Below the pieces are notes generated by a model. It did not search any database. It worked only from the letters and a program-made list of their open reading frames with translations, and was not told the origin of the DNA. Shown here in pieces: positions 46,017-54,824 of a stretch of DNA of 64,000 nt (positions are counted from its first letter, which is position 1; every line of letters starts with the position of its first letter). Position numbers and translations under genes: made by a program. The DNA is from Anabaena catenula FACHB-362 (GTDB lineage: Bacteria > Cyanobacteriota > Cyanobacteriia > Cyanobacteriales > Nostocaceae): assembly GCF_014698735.1 (NCBI RefSeq), contig NZ_JACJTQ010000022.1:39205-103204 (forward strand), in the 5' to 3' direction.

Positions 46017-48410
46017 ATGCAAAACCCAAGTTTAATAGAACTCAAAGTCAAATTAGGGAAATTAGCTAAAGCATCTCTAGATAAAAATGTCAGGACTTTT
46101 GTATTCAATGAATATTTGGAAACAAGTTATGATGAAAACTCATTGCTAAAATTAGCATTAAAATTAGGTTGGTTAAATCAGGTAGGCAGAGATACAGAGA
46201 AAAGAACTATTTATGCTTTTGCTAATGCTTCTTTGGTAGAGGATTTTGCGGCAACAGCGATTGATGATTGGGACTTTTTCTTACCCAGAAACCATAAAAA
46301 TAAACCAATAGAAAATCAACGATATCGAATTTTTGAAGCACAATGGAAACAAACAATATTGTTGTGGTTTGAGCGTAAAGATGTACCTAAAGAGGAAAAA
46401 GAGTCATTTATTCAAGCATTGACTAATTTTCACGATGGTTGTTTGGTTAATTTTGGAGATGGTCGTCTTAAATATGAAGGTAAAGGTTTTTATAAATATC
46501 AAGCCTATTTTTTAGCGGCTGCGGCGATCGCTAAATTTAAAGACTGTGATCAAGCAGATGAAATAGTCAGACAGCTTGTTAGTTGGAAATTAGATCGTTC
46601 TGCTTTTCTTTTTAATTATAATGCTGAAAATCAAGTCACAGTAGCACTAAAAGAAACAGATATTTCACGAGTTATTCATGCTTTGTTGAAACCCCCAGAA
46701 AAATCAGAGGATAATAATGGGAATATAGGTTGCAATTGTATGCAAAATTCTTCAGAAAATCAAATTAAAGTTTTGATGGACATACTAGATACATTACAGG
46801 ATCAGACCACTTATAAACAGACCAATGACAACTTAATAAATATAAACTCTAAGAAAGAACAAGCTATCACAACTTTAGCAGAAATTGTATCTCAATCACA
46901 ATTTGAGTACACCAGAAGAAATGCTGCTCAAGCTTTGCAAAAAATAGGTGCTGGTAATGAACAAGCAGTAGCAGCTTTAATAGAATTCCTAAATAAATTA
47001 GATTTTGATTTAATTCATCAGGAAATCATAGAAAGTCTCATCCCTTTTAATGAAAAAGCAATACTTATAGCTAAATTGAAGTTTGAGTTAATTCATCAGG
47101 AAATAATTAAAATCATAGAAAGTATCATCCCTTTCAGTGAAAAAGCAATGCTTGTAGCTAATAAATCAATAACTCATCTCATAGAAGAAATAAAGACATC
47201 ACAGGATAAAAACGCCTGTATTAGAGCTATCGATAATTTAGGTAAAATAGGTTATCAAAATCCAAGAGTAATCGCATTTTTAACAGCATTAATAAATAAA
47301 CCACAGTATACATACATCCTTCCTATTACGGCTAAAAACTTAGGAGAAATTGACCCTGGTAATCAAACAGCGATCGCTACTTTAGAAAAACTTCTGGGTA
47401 GTTTACAAGAAAAAAAACTGCTTTGGGAAGTAGCTGACAGTCTATATAAAACAGACCCCCAGAATAAAACAGCAATCATAACTTTTGTAAAACTTTTAGA
47501 TTCATCACCCAGTGATTCAGTCCGTGGTCTTGCGACTAAAAGTTTAAGTCAAGTTACCATTGGCAATAAAACAGCTATTATGGCTTTAACGCAACTTCTA
47601 AATACATCGCAGGATGATTTTACCCGTAAGTTAGCATCTGAAAGTTTAGCTCAAATAGACCCCGGTAATAAAACAGCTATCATCAATTTAGAGCAGCTTT
47701 TAAATACATTCCAGGATAAATACTTCTGTTGTCAGTTAGCTTATAGTTTATGGCAAGTAGATATTGGTAATACAAAAGCTATTACAACTTTAGAGGAAAT
47801 TTTAAATACATCGGAAATTTATATTCGTAAAAAAGCGGCTGAAATTTTACAAATTATAGACTCTGATCATGAAAAAGCTATTACAGTTTTGATAGATATT
47901 CTAGATACATCAGAACCTGACTATATCCGTAAGCAAACAGCTTATAGTTTAATGAATATCAACCCTAGTAATGAAAAAGCTATCTCCACTTTATTGCAAC
48001 TTATAAATAAATCAGAAAATGAATACACTCATAGTCTGATACTTGAAATCTTAGAGGTAATAGCTCCTGACAATGAACAAGTAATTAAAAATTTATCACA
48101 ACTACTAGATACATCAGAGAATGAATCAACCCGTTCAATAGTGGCTAAAGGCTTAGGTAAAATCAATCCTGGTAATCAAAAAGCAGTTGCAGTTTTAGTA
48201 CAAATTATTAATAGCTCAGATAGTTCTTCAACCCAGTTAAAGGCGATAGAAACCTTAGGAAAGATAGTCATTGATAATAAAGAACGATTGTTTTTATTGA
48301 AACAATTAAATTGCTGTAATAATCTGGATGATTACCAGTATTCCTTCATCTGGGAATGCGCCCAACATCTTCCCTATCCAGATTTTTATCACGCTTGGCA
48401 TCAGTCCTGA
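46017..48410 (+). CDS. HEAT-repeat array paralog 4
   Basis: 797 residues, the longest copy. The N-terminal domain has a short insertion (VNFGDGRLKYEGKGFYKYQA). About a dozen HEAT units follow, more diverged than in copy 3, including a segment with duplicated FELIHQEIIKIIESIIPFSE. The tail is YSFIWECAQHLPYPDFYHAW. The 50-base spacer before it is nearly identical to the spacer between copies 1 and 2, so the gene order arose by duplication. Same strand and spacing suggest one transcript for the whole array. Confidence 0.87.
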   Translation: MQNPSLIELKVKLGKLAKASLDKNVRTFVFNEYLETSYDENSLLKLALKLGWLNQVGRDTEKRTIYAFANASLVEDFAATAIDDWDFFLPRNHKNKPIENQRYRIFEAQWKQTILLWFERKDVPKEEKESFIQALTNFHDGCLVNFGDGRLKYEGKGFYKYQAYFLAAAAIAKFKDCDQADEIVRQLVSWKLDRSAFLFNYNAENQVTVALKETDISRVIHALLKPPEKSEDNNGNIGCNCMQNSSENQIKVLMDILDTLQDQTTYKQTNDNLININSKKEQAITTLAEIVSQSQFEYTRRNAAQALQKIGAGNEQAVAALIEFLNKLDFDLIHQEIIESLIPFNEKAILIAKLKFELIHQEIIKIIESIIPFSEKAMLVANKSITHLIEEIKTSQDKNACIRAIDNLGKIGYQNPRVIAFLTALINKPQYTYILPITAKNLGEIDPGNQTAIATLEKLLGSLQEKKLLWEVADSLYKTDPQNKTAIITFVKLLDSSPSDSVRGLATKSLSQVTIGNKTAIMALTQLLNTSQDDFTRKLASESLAQIDPGNKTAIINLEQLLNTFQDKYFCCQLAYSLWQVDIGNTKAITTLEEILNTSEIYIRKKAAEILQIIDSDHEKAITVLIDILDTSEPDYIRKQTAYSLMNINPSNEKAISTLLQLINKSENEYTHSLILEILEVIAPDNEQVIKNLSQLLDTSENESTRSIVAKGLGKINPGNQKAVAVLVQIINSSDSSSTQLKAIETLGKIVIDNKERLFLLKQLNCCNNLDDYQYSFIWECAQHLPYPDFYHAWHQS

Positions 48411-48440
48411 TTTAAAACATAATTTGTTATTACCAGTAAA

Positions 48441-48474
48441 AACAAAAAATCCCTCCACCAAAGAGCGAGGAGGG
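48441..48474 (-). terminator. Intrinsic terminator of mnmA
   Basis: On the minus strand a hairpin (CCCTCC at 48451-48456 with GGAGGG at 48469-48474) is followed by ATTTTTTGTTTTT (48450-48438), 23 bases beyond the mnmA stop. It also separates mnmA from the convergent HEAT array. Confidence 0.75.
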
Positions 48475-48496
48475 GTAAGTATGGGTTTATTCTTAA

Positions 48497-49558
48497 CTAA
48501 AACTGCTCAATAATCCCTCCACCTAAAACCTTATCCCCTTCATACCAAACCGCAGCTTGTCCAGGGGTAATGCTGAATTGAGGTTCATCAAACACTAAAC
48601 GCACACGGGAATCTTCACAAGGAATCACTGTCACGGGTACAGGTTGAGAACGATAGCGAATTTGCACTTCTGCACGAATGGGGGTTGCTGGTTCAGCAAT
48701 AGAAACCCAATTTACTCTATTTACTGTACATTCTGCCTCAGTTCCCTTGGTGCGATCGCCCACGACAACACGATTATTTACAGCATCTAGTTCGATTACA
48801 TACAGCGCTTCCGGTGCAGCAATCCCCAAACCCTTACGCTGTCCGATGGTGTAATGATGCACTCCATCATGTTGACCTAAAATTTTACCAGTGGTATCGA
48901 CAATATCACCTGGTTTAGGAGCTAGATATTTATCTAAAAATGCCCGCATGGAACCGTTACTTTCCACTAGGCATAAATCTTGACTTTCTGGTTTATCAGC
49001 TGTTTTTAAGTCGTATTCAGCCGCCATGCGTCGGGTGTCGGTTTTATTCAGTTCACCCAAGGGAAATATAGAAGCACCTAATAAATCTTGAGACAAATCA
49101 TAGAGGAAGTAAGATTGGTCTTTGTTGCGGTCAACTGCACGTAACAATTGGTAACGTCCGCTGGTTTCATCGTAGCGAATTTTGGCATAATGACCGGTAG
49201 CAATGCGATCGCATTCCAATTTTTCACGAGCATATTTTACCATTGGTCCAAATTTCACTGTCTTGTTACATTGGGAACAAGGCAACGGCGTAATTCCCGC
49301 ACTATAACCAGTGACAACGAAATCGATAATCTCTGTTTGAAAGACATCCCGAATATCGACAATTTCATGGGGAACGCCCAGTTGTTCACAAATCTGAGCC
49401 GCGTCGATCATTCCTTCAGAGCAACATTGCCCTTTGCCTTTCATTAGCCAAAGGGTCAAACCAATTACATCATAGCCCTGATTATGTAGAATAGCGGCAG
49501 CTACAGAACTGTCAACGCCACCTGAAAGACCAACGACGACTTTTTTCATAAACCACAC
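48497..49558 (-). CDS. mnmA: tRNA-specific 2-thiouridylase MnmA
   Basis: 353 residues. The PP-loop is [15 protein letters not shown] near 9-23. The catalytic cysteine pair appears as [16 protein letters not shown] near 97 and [10 protein letters not shown] near 195. [28 protein letters not shown] and a C-terminal beta barrel (RYRSQPVPV) complete it. It thiolates U34 of tRNA-Lys, Glu and Gln. The start at 49558 has a slightly longer N-terminus ([10 protein letters not shown]); the second Met at residue 4 is also possible. Confidence 0.96.
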   Translation of the reverse strand: MWFMKKVVVGLSGGVDSSVAAAILHNQGYDVIGLTLWLMKGKGQCCSEGMIDAAQICEQLGVPHEIVDIRDVFQTEIIDFVVTGYSAGITPLPCSQCNKTVKFGPMVKYAREKLECDRIATGHYAKIRYDETSGRYQLLRAVDRNKDQSYFLYDLSQDLLGASIFPLGELNKTDTRRMAAEYDLKTADKPESQDLCLVESNGSMRAFLDKYLAPKPGDIVDTTGKILGQHDGVHHYTIGQRKGLGIAAPEALYVIELDAVNNRVVVGDRTKGTEAECTVNRVNWVSIAEPATPIRAEVQIRYRSQPVPVTVIPCEDSRVRLVFDEPQFSITPGQAAVWYEGDKVLGGGIIEQF

Positions 49559-49781
49559 TTTTAAAAGTGCTAAATTTTTATTGCTAGTGCAGGTTTTTCA
49601 TCTTAGCACAGCACTGCAATTACCAGACTCTCCAATTGTAGCATATACTTCCGTAAAGCTTGGCGAGAAAAGCACTTCGGTTTTTATCTTAGTTACAAGT
49701 ATTGAAAATTCCTCATTGCCTATTTAAAATGATGTCTGGTAAAAAATATGTAACTGTAAGATTATTTGGTTTAAAAAATAT

Positions 49782-50537
49782 ATGTCTAGTAAAATGCCCA
49801 GTCAATTTACTTCCCTATCCATACTTTTTCTAGTTTTTGGGGGATTGTTGGTGCTAATTCCCCAACATAACCCAGCACAAGCCCAAATATCCAAAAATGG
49901 TTTTTTAATAGCGCAATCAGCATTACCACAGTTGCAACCAATGGAACCGGTGGAGTTTAATCAACCAAACCAAAATTCTGATTCCTACTCAACCACACAA
50001 ATTAGTCAATCTAACCAAAACTTTGAGCGTTACTTTGTCTATGTTGACAGCAGTAATATGCAAACACTTCAACAAGTCCGTCAGGTGGAGAGCAGTGCTT
50101 ATATTCGGGAGTACAATGGACGTAACGTTATCCAGTCAGGTATTTTTACCCGACAATCTAACGCCCAAGAACGAGTGAGAGAACTGGAGTTAAAAGGTGT
50201 TAGTGGCGCTCGTGTTGTCAGTTTCTCTAATACGGAGCCAATAGCTTACTATTCGGGTGCAGCGGTGCCGTTTTCCTCTCCTAGTAGTTATTCTGTGATT
50301 ACTAAACCTGTTAATGCTTACTATGTGATCATTCCCAGTAACAAAAATAATTTACGATACATTGCCCAACAAATTCAAAAAAACATAGGTCGAAATAGCA
50401 ATGTGTTCCAGAGAAATCAACCACGAGGAGCGCATATAGCTGTGGGACCGTTTAGCGATCGCTCGATGGCAGAACAATGGAATAATTATCTACAAAAGTC
50501 AGGTTACGGTGATGCTAGAGTTTACTACGGAAAATGA
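49782..50537 (+). CDS. Secreted SPOR-like protein
   Basis: 251 residues. A signal sequence (LSILFLVFGGLLVLIPQHNP, cleavage after AQA) and a Gln/Asn-rich linker precede two related alpha/beta halves. One is FERYFVYVDSSNMQTLQQVR followed by VIQSGIFTRQSNAQERVREL. The other is AYYVIIPSNKNNLRYIAQQI, then GAHIAVGPFSDRSMAEQWNN. The G-x-F-(T/S)-x-x-x-x-A pattern repeated twice is what SPOR domains look like, so peptidoglycan binding is likely but inferred. Monocistronic. Confidence 0.65.
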   Translation: MSSKMPSQFTSLSILFLVFGGLLVLIPQHNPAQAQISKNGFLIAQSALPQLQPMEPVEFNQPNQNSDSYSTTQISQSNQNFERYFVYVDSSNMQTLQQVRQVESSAYIREYNGRNVIQSGIFTRQSNAQERVRELELKGVSGARVVSFSNTEPIAYYSGAAVPFSSPSSYSVITKPVNAYYVIIPSNKNNLRYIAQQIQKNIGRNSNVFQRNQPRGAHIAVGPFSDRSMAEQWNNYLQKSGYGDARVYYGK

Positions 50538-50663
50538 GTGACCAAATAATTCGTAATAGTGCCTCCGGTCCCGCTAGGGATACGTAATTCGTAATTCGTA
50601 ACTGGGAAAAGTTTTTCCCCTATTCCCTATTCCCTGTTCCCTATTCTCTGTTCCCTATTCCAA

Positions 50664-52184
50664 ATGACTAAAGAACAAGTTATCGTTACTGCTGCACAAA
50701 TGCGGGATATTGAGGGGCGGATATTTGCCGCTGGGATGCCTGTTGCGGCTTTAATGGAAAAAGTAGCGAGATTAATTAGCGATCGCTTACAGGCTATTAT
50801 TCCCCAAGGACAGCGTGTAGGAATTCTAGTCGGTCCCGGTCATAATGGTGGTGATGCTTTAGTAGTAGCTCGTGAATTACATTTTCGTGGTTATCAAGTT
50901 TGGATTTATCAACCTTTTTCTAAACTAAAAGAATTAACTTCTCAACATTTCCAATATGCTCAAAGTATAGGAATTACTTGTTATCAAGAACTTGAAGAAT
51001 TACCAAATTGTAATTTTTTAGTTGATGGATTATTTGGTTTTGGTTTAGAAAGAGAAATTACCGATACTATTGCTTCCGCAATTAATCATTTTAATGAATG
51101 GAATCAGCAGATTTTTAGTATTGATTTACCTTCCGGTTTGCATACAGATACAGGTGAGGTTTTAAGAACTGCAATTCGGGCAAATTACACCTTTTGCTTG
51201 GGTTTATGGAAACAGGGTTTATTGCAAGAACAAGCATTAGAATATATTGGCAAAGCTGAATTAATTGATTTTGATATTCCCTTAGCAGATATTCATGCTG
51301 TTTTAGGAAATCCACCGAAAATAAACCGCATTACTAAAACAACCGCACTTGCGACTTTACCATTACCTCGTTCCCCAGTTACACATAAATATAAATCAGG
51401 ACATTTATTATTAATTTGTGGTTCACGACGTTATGCGGGTGGAGCAATTTTAACTGGTTTGGGTGCGCGGGCTTCCGGTGTGGGGATGTTATCAATTGCT
51501 GTACCTGAATCTATTAAACCGCTGTTGGTGTCACATTTACCAGAAGCATTAATTATCGATTGTCCAGAAACAGAAACGGGAGCAATTTCTCATTTACAAT
51601 TACCAGGAAAAACCCATTTAAGTTCTTTTACTGTAATTGCTTGCGGCCCCGGTTTAACTCAAGATGCTATGCCAATAGTACAACAGGTAATTGAAAGTGA
51701 AGTTCCTTTAATTATTGATGCTGATGCTTTAAATATTTTGGCACAATTAGGAACTATTTCCACTTTACAAAAACGTCAAGCTGCAACTGTACTCACACCC
51801 CATACAGGTGAATTTGAGCGTTTGTTTCCTGATATTGATTATACGAACAGAATAAGAGCAGTACAAACCGCATCTGCTCAAACTGGGGCTATAGTGTTGT
51901 TAAAAGGGGCAAGAACAGCCATATCTAATCCTGAAGGTGTCGTTTGGATAAATCCTGAAAGTACCCCAGCTTTAGCCCGTGGTGGTAGCGGTGATGTGTT
52001 AACTGGTTTAATGGGTGGATTATTGGCGCAAGCTGCAAATAAACAAACTCCTATTGAAGATGTTGTAGCAACTGCGGCTTGGTGGCATTCTCAAGCAGGT
52101 ATTTTAGCAGCAGAAGAAAGGACAGAATTAGGTGTTGATGCTTTTACTTTGACGCAGTATTTAATGAAAGCGATCAAAAACTAG
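50664..52184 (+). CDS. nnr: Bifunctional NAD(P)H-hydrate epimerase/dehydratase
   Basis: 506 residues. The N-terminal YjeF_N epimerase domain (about 1-220: VTAAQMRDIEGRIFAAGMPV, GILVGPGHNGGDALVVAREL, IDLPSGLHTDTGEV) precedes the C-terminal ADP-dependent dehydratase (LLICGSRRYAGGAILTGLGA, IIDADALNIL, VLTPHTGEFERLF, ARGGSGDVLTGLMGGLLAQA). It repairs hydrated NADH and NADPH. Both catalytic halves look complete. Confidence 0.96.
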   Translation: MTKEQVIVTAAQMRDIEGRIFAAGMPVAALMEKVARLISDRLQAIIPQGQRVGILVGPGHNGGDALVVARELHFRGYQVWIYQPFSKLKELTSQHFQYAQSIGITCYQELEELPNCNFLVDGLFGFGLEREITDTIASAINHFNEWNQQIFSIDLPSGLHTDTGEVLRTAIRANYTFCLGLWKQGLLQEQALEYIGKAELIDFDIPLADIHAVLGNPPKINRITKTTALATLPLPRSPVTHKYKSGHLLLICGSRRYAGGAILTGLGARASGVGMLSIAVPESIKPLLVSHLPEALIIDCPETETGAISHLQLPGKTHLSSFTVIACGPGLTQDAMPIVQQVIESEVPLIIDADALNILAQLGTISTLQKRQAATVLTPHTGEFERLFPDIDYTNRIRAVQTASAQTGAIVLLKGARTAISNPEGVVWINPESTPALARGGSGDVLTGLMGGLLAQAANKQTPIEDVVATAAWWHSQAGILAAEERTELGVDAFTLTQYLMKAIKN

Positions 52185-52197
52185 GAGTAATTCTAAC

Positions 52198-52359
52198 GTG
52201 GAAACTGAAGATTTCAATATTTTGTCAGCAGATAATCCTTTAACTAATCCGAAAGATGACAAATTAGGATATGCTCCCTTTGCCGAAAATCTGGCTAAAA
52301 GCATTTGCCAAATGTCTCCTCCAGGATTTGTTATAATAGAATCACAGGAGGTTAAATAA
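52198..52359 (+). pseudogene. KAP-family P-loop NTPase remnant (N-terminus only)
   Basis: A 53-codon GTG frame 13 bases after nnr: ETEDFNILSADNPLTNPKDD, then KLGYAPFAENLAKSICQMSP, PGFVII, and an unrelated ending ESQEVK before TAA. The first 47 residues follow the N-terminus of KAP NTPases, where a Walker A loop (Y-G-x-W-G-S-G-K-S/T) should come next. Here it is lost by a deletion exactly before the P-loop. The product would be non-functional. KAP NTPases often belong to membrane-associated or defence systems. Confidence 0.65.
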
Positions 52360-52371
52360 TTATATAATTAT

Positions 52372-52833
52372 ATGACAGCACCTCAAGCAACAGCAACTAC
52401 AAACGCTAATCTCTACAACCAAGATTTTTATCTGTGGATAGAAACAACAGCCAAACAGTTAAAAGCAGGTAAATTTGCAGATGTTGATTTAGAAAATCTG
52501 ATTGAAGAAATTGAAAGCATGGGCAGAAATGAAAAACAGGCGCTAGAAAGCAACCTAATTATTCTGTTAATGCACCTGCTAAAATACAAATATCAATCAG
52601 AAAAACGAACTAACAGTTGGAAATCAACTATTAGAGAACATCGGCGTAGATTGACAAGAAGTTTTAAAGATAGTCCTAGCCTAAAGACTTATTTTCAAGA
52701 AGTATTTATTGAATGTTATCAAGATGCTAGAAAACAAGCCAGTGATGAAACTGGTTTAGTGCTGGATATTTTTCCTGTAGAATCTCCTTTTAATACAGAT
52801 GAATGTTTAAATCAAGACTTTTTACCTGATTAA
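52372..52833 (+). CDS. DUF29 family protein
   Basis: 153 residues with the complete DUF29 pattern: LYNQDFYLWIETTAKQLKAG, FADVDLENLIEEIESMGRNE, KQALESNLIILLMHLLKYKY and NSWKSTIREHRRRL. All-helical cytoplasmic family, very expanded in cyanobacteria, function unknown. It starts 12 bases after the KAP remnant. Confidence 0.93.
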   Translation: MTAPQATATTNANLYNQDFYLWIETTAKQLKAGKFADVDLENLIEEIESMGRNEKQALESNLIILLMHLLKYKYQSEKRTNSWKSTIREHRRRLTRSFKDSPSLKTYFQEVFIECYQDARKQASDETGLVLDIFPVESPFNTDECLNQDFLPD

Positions 52834-52868
52834 TTAAATTCCTAATTTTTATCCTTGTAATTTTACTT

Positions 52869-53585
52869 TCATGCAGTCATAACACCTACACCATCTCTAA
52901 CCAGATGACCATCTTCCATGTAAACAATGCGATCAGCAATATCTAAAATGCGGTTATCGTGGGTAACTAGCAAAATTGTACAACCATGCTCTTTCGCTAA
53001 TTTCTGCATTAATTCTACCACATCCCGTCCCGATTGTTTATCAAGTGCGGCTGTGGGTTCATCCGCTAAAATAATTTTTGGGTTACTAACTAATGCGCGT
53101 GCGATCGCTACCCGTTGTTTTTGTCCTCCTGATAAACTATCTGGATAGTAATTAATTCGATTTCCTAATCCTACCTCTTCTAACATTACTTTTGAACGAT
53201 TGAGCATTTCTTGAGTTGAGATTTTCGGATGTAATTCTAAACCCATTCTCACGTTTTGAATTGCGGTTAAGCTACCGTGTAAATTGTGAGCTTGGAAGAT
53301 ATAACCGTTATTTCGTCGCGCTTGGGTGAGTTGTTTAGCATTAGCTTTGCATAACTCTTCACCTAATATTTGCAAGCTTCCAGATTGAGCAGAACGTAAT
53401 CCACCCGCTAAGGTTAATAATGTAGTTTTACCTGACCCAGATGGTCCTGTCATGATGACAATTTCACCTGTGTTAATTGTAAGGTTGATATTAAATAAAA
53501 CTTGTTTTTTGAGTTGTCCAGTTCCAAAATAATGGTCAAGGTTTTGGATGGAGATTACTGGTTTGGGAGAATTAATAGTTTGCAT
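52869..53585 (-). CDS. devA: ABC transporter ATP-binding protein, DevA family
   Basis: 238 residues. Walker A is MTGPSGSGKTTLL near 44-56, the signature is DSLSGGQKQRVAIARAL near 144, Walker B is PKIILADEPTAALD, and the His switch is LLVTHDNRILDIAD. It is closest in layout to the LolD/MacB-like DevA group that powers DevBC exporters. It is the third gene of devB-devC-devA, 57 bases after devC. Confidence 0.92.
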   Translation of the reverse strand: MQTINSPKPVISIQNLDHYFGTGQLKKQVLFNINLTINTGEIVIMTGPSGSGKTTLLTLAGGLRSAQSGSLQILGEELCKANAKQLTQARRNNGYIFQAHNLHGSLTAIQNVRMGLELHPKISTQEMLNRSKVMLEEVGLGNRINYYPDSLSGGQKQRVAIARALVSNPKIILADEPTAALDKQSGRDVVELMQKLAKEHGCTILLVTHDNRILDIADRIVYMEDGHLVRDGVGVMTA

Positions 53586-53642
53586 AATTGAGGTTTCAAA
53601 GAGATTTTTAAAGCAGAGACGCAGAGAGTAATTTTGATGTAT

Positions 53643-54824
53643 TTAAAACATATCCGCAGGATCGGCTGATTGTAGTTTACCAGTGGCTATTGTGCCAGAA
53701 ATTGTACACATGATGATTGTCAATAGAAAAACTATTAACGCTCTTGTTAAGGTCATGTATATTGGTAAGTTTGTGGCGTTGCGAGTCAGTTGATAAAGTC
53801 CTAAAGGTACTATAAATCCAGGAATAAAACCCAATGCTGCTAAAATAATTGCTTCTTCAAAAATTACGCCTAATAGGTATGCGTTCTGATATCCCATTGC
53901 TTTAAATGTGGCGTATTCTTTAATATGGGCATTTACATCTGTGGAAAGAACTTGATAAACAATAATGACACCGACAATAAATCCCATAGATACACCTACA
54001 GTAAATATAAAGCCGATGGGACTTTCTTTTTTCCAATAATCTTCTTCAAATTTGATAAATTCTTGTTTAGTGAAAACTTTCACATCTTCATTATCTTTAA
54101 GGTGTGATTTTAATGCTGCTGCTACCTGTTCTGGTTCATATCCTGGTTGAATGGAAATTAATCCAAGATCGATGCTTCCTACCTTTCGTTTGGGAAAGAT
54201 GCGTAAAAAGTTTTCATCGCTAGAAACTAACGTCCCATCAGCCCCAAAGGATGCTCCTAATTTAAATAATCCACTAATATTAATTGTCCGTTTTTCTATT
54301 TCTGTGGGAACACTTTGACCTGCATCAATTTTGCTAAAAACCTGATCATATTCACCTCTAGCACCACGGTCAAAAAGAAAGTTATCTGCTAATTTTAGTT
54401 TATCTAATTGAGCGTTGATTTCTGGTATATCTAATGCAGATTGCTCAGGATTAAAGCCAATTGCTTGTACTGAAGTCTTGCGACGTGTTTGGGGATTTTT
54501 CCAGGTGACTAAACCGATATACATGGCTTGGGCGGATTTCACACCGGGTACATCAGCAGCTTGAAACAGCCTCCTCCGTGAAAAGGTGGACATATTTTGC
54601 ATATTCCGGCTTTGCGGACTGATCAAAACGATGTCTGCAAGCACTCCACGATTTAAGGTAGTATTGCTGTCATACAAGGCGTTCTGAAAGCCAAGCTGCA
54701 TAAAAATTAGCACATCTGCAAAAGCAATCCCTGATATAGCAACTAACAAGCGACTTCGATGATGGCTGAGTTGTAACCATCCTAGAGGTGTGCGTCGTTG
54801 GAGTCCTTGAATAAATCCTATCAT
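53643..54824 (-). CDS. devC: DevC-type FtsX-like permease
   Basis: 393 residues with the four-helix MacB/FtsX plan. The N-terminal helix (about 29-45) is followed by a large periplasmic domain (about 50-265) and three C-terminal helices (IGFIFTVGVSMGFIVGVIIV, AIILAALGFIPGFIVPLGLY, TRALIVFLLTIIMCTISGTI). Its start overlaps the devB stop by four bases, so translation is coupled. In Anabaena the DevBCA exporter works with TolC (HgdD) to build the heterocyst glycolipid layer; this paralog may serve another substrate. Confidence 0.92.
   Translation of the reverse strand: MIGFIQGLQRRTPLGWLQLSHHRSRLLVAISGIAFADVLIFMQLGFQNALYDSNTTLNRGVLADIVLISPQSRNMQNMSTFSRRRLFQAADVPGVKSAQAMYIGLVTWKNPQTRRKTSVQAIGFNPEQSALDIPEINAQLDKLKLADNFLFDRGARGEYDQVFSKIDAGQSVPTEIEKRTINISGLFKLGASFGADGTLVSSDENFLRIFPKRKVGSIDLGLISIQPGYEPEQVAAALKSHLKDNEDVKVFTKQEFIKFEEDYWKKESPIGFIFTVGVSMGFIVGVIIVYQVLSTDVNAHIKEYATFKAMGYQNAYLLGVIFEEAIILAALGFIPGFIVPLGLYQLTRNATNLPIYMTLTRALIVFLLTIIMCTISGTIATGKLQSADPADMF

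Noticed and set aside
40289..48410. HEAT array considered as phycobilisome lyase (CpcE/F-like) or PBS-lyase HEAT genes
   Set aside because: The units share the HEAT pattern, but the N-domain and the FYQAWH tail are not those of bilin lyases, and no phycobiliprotein genes are near.
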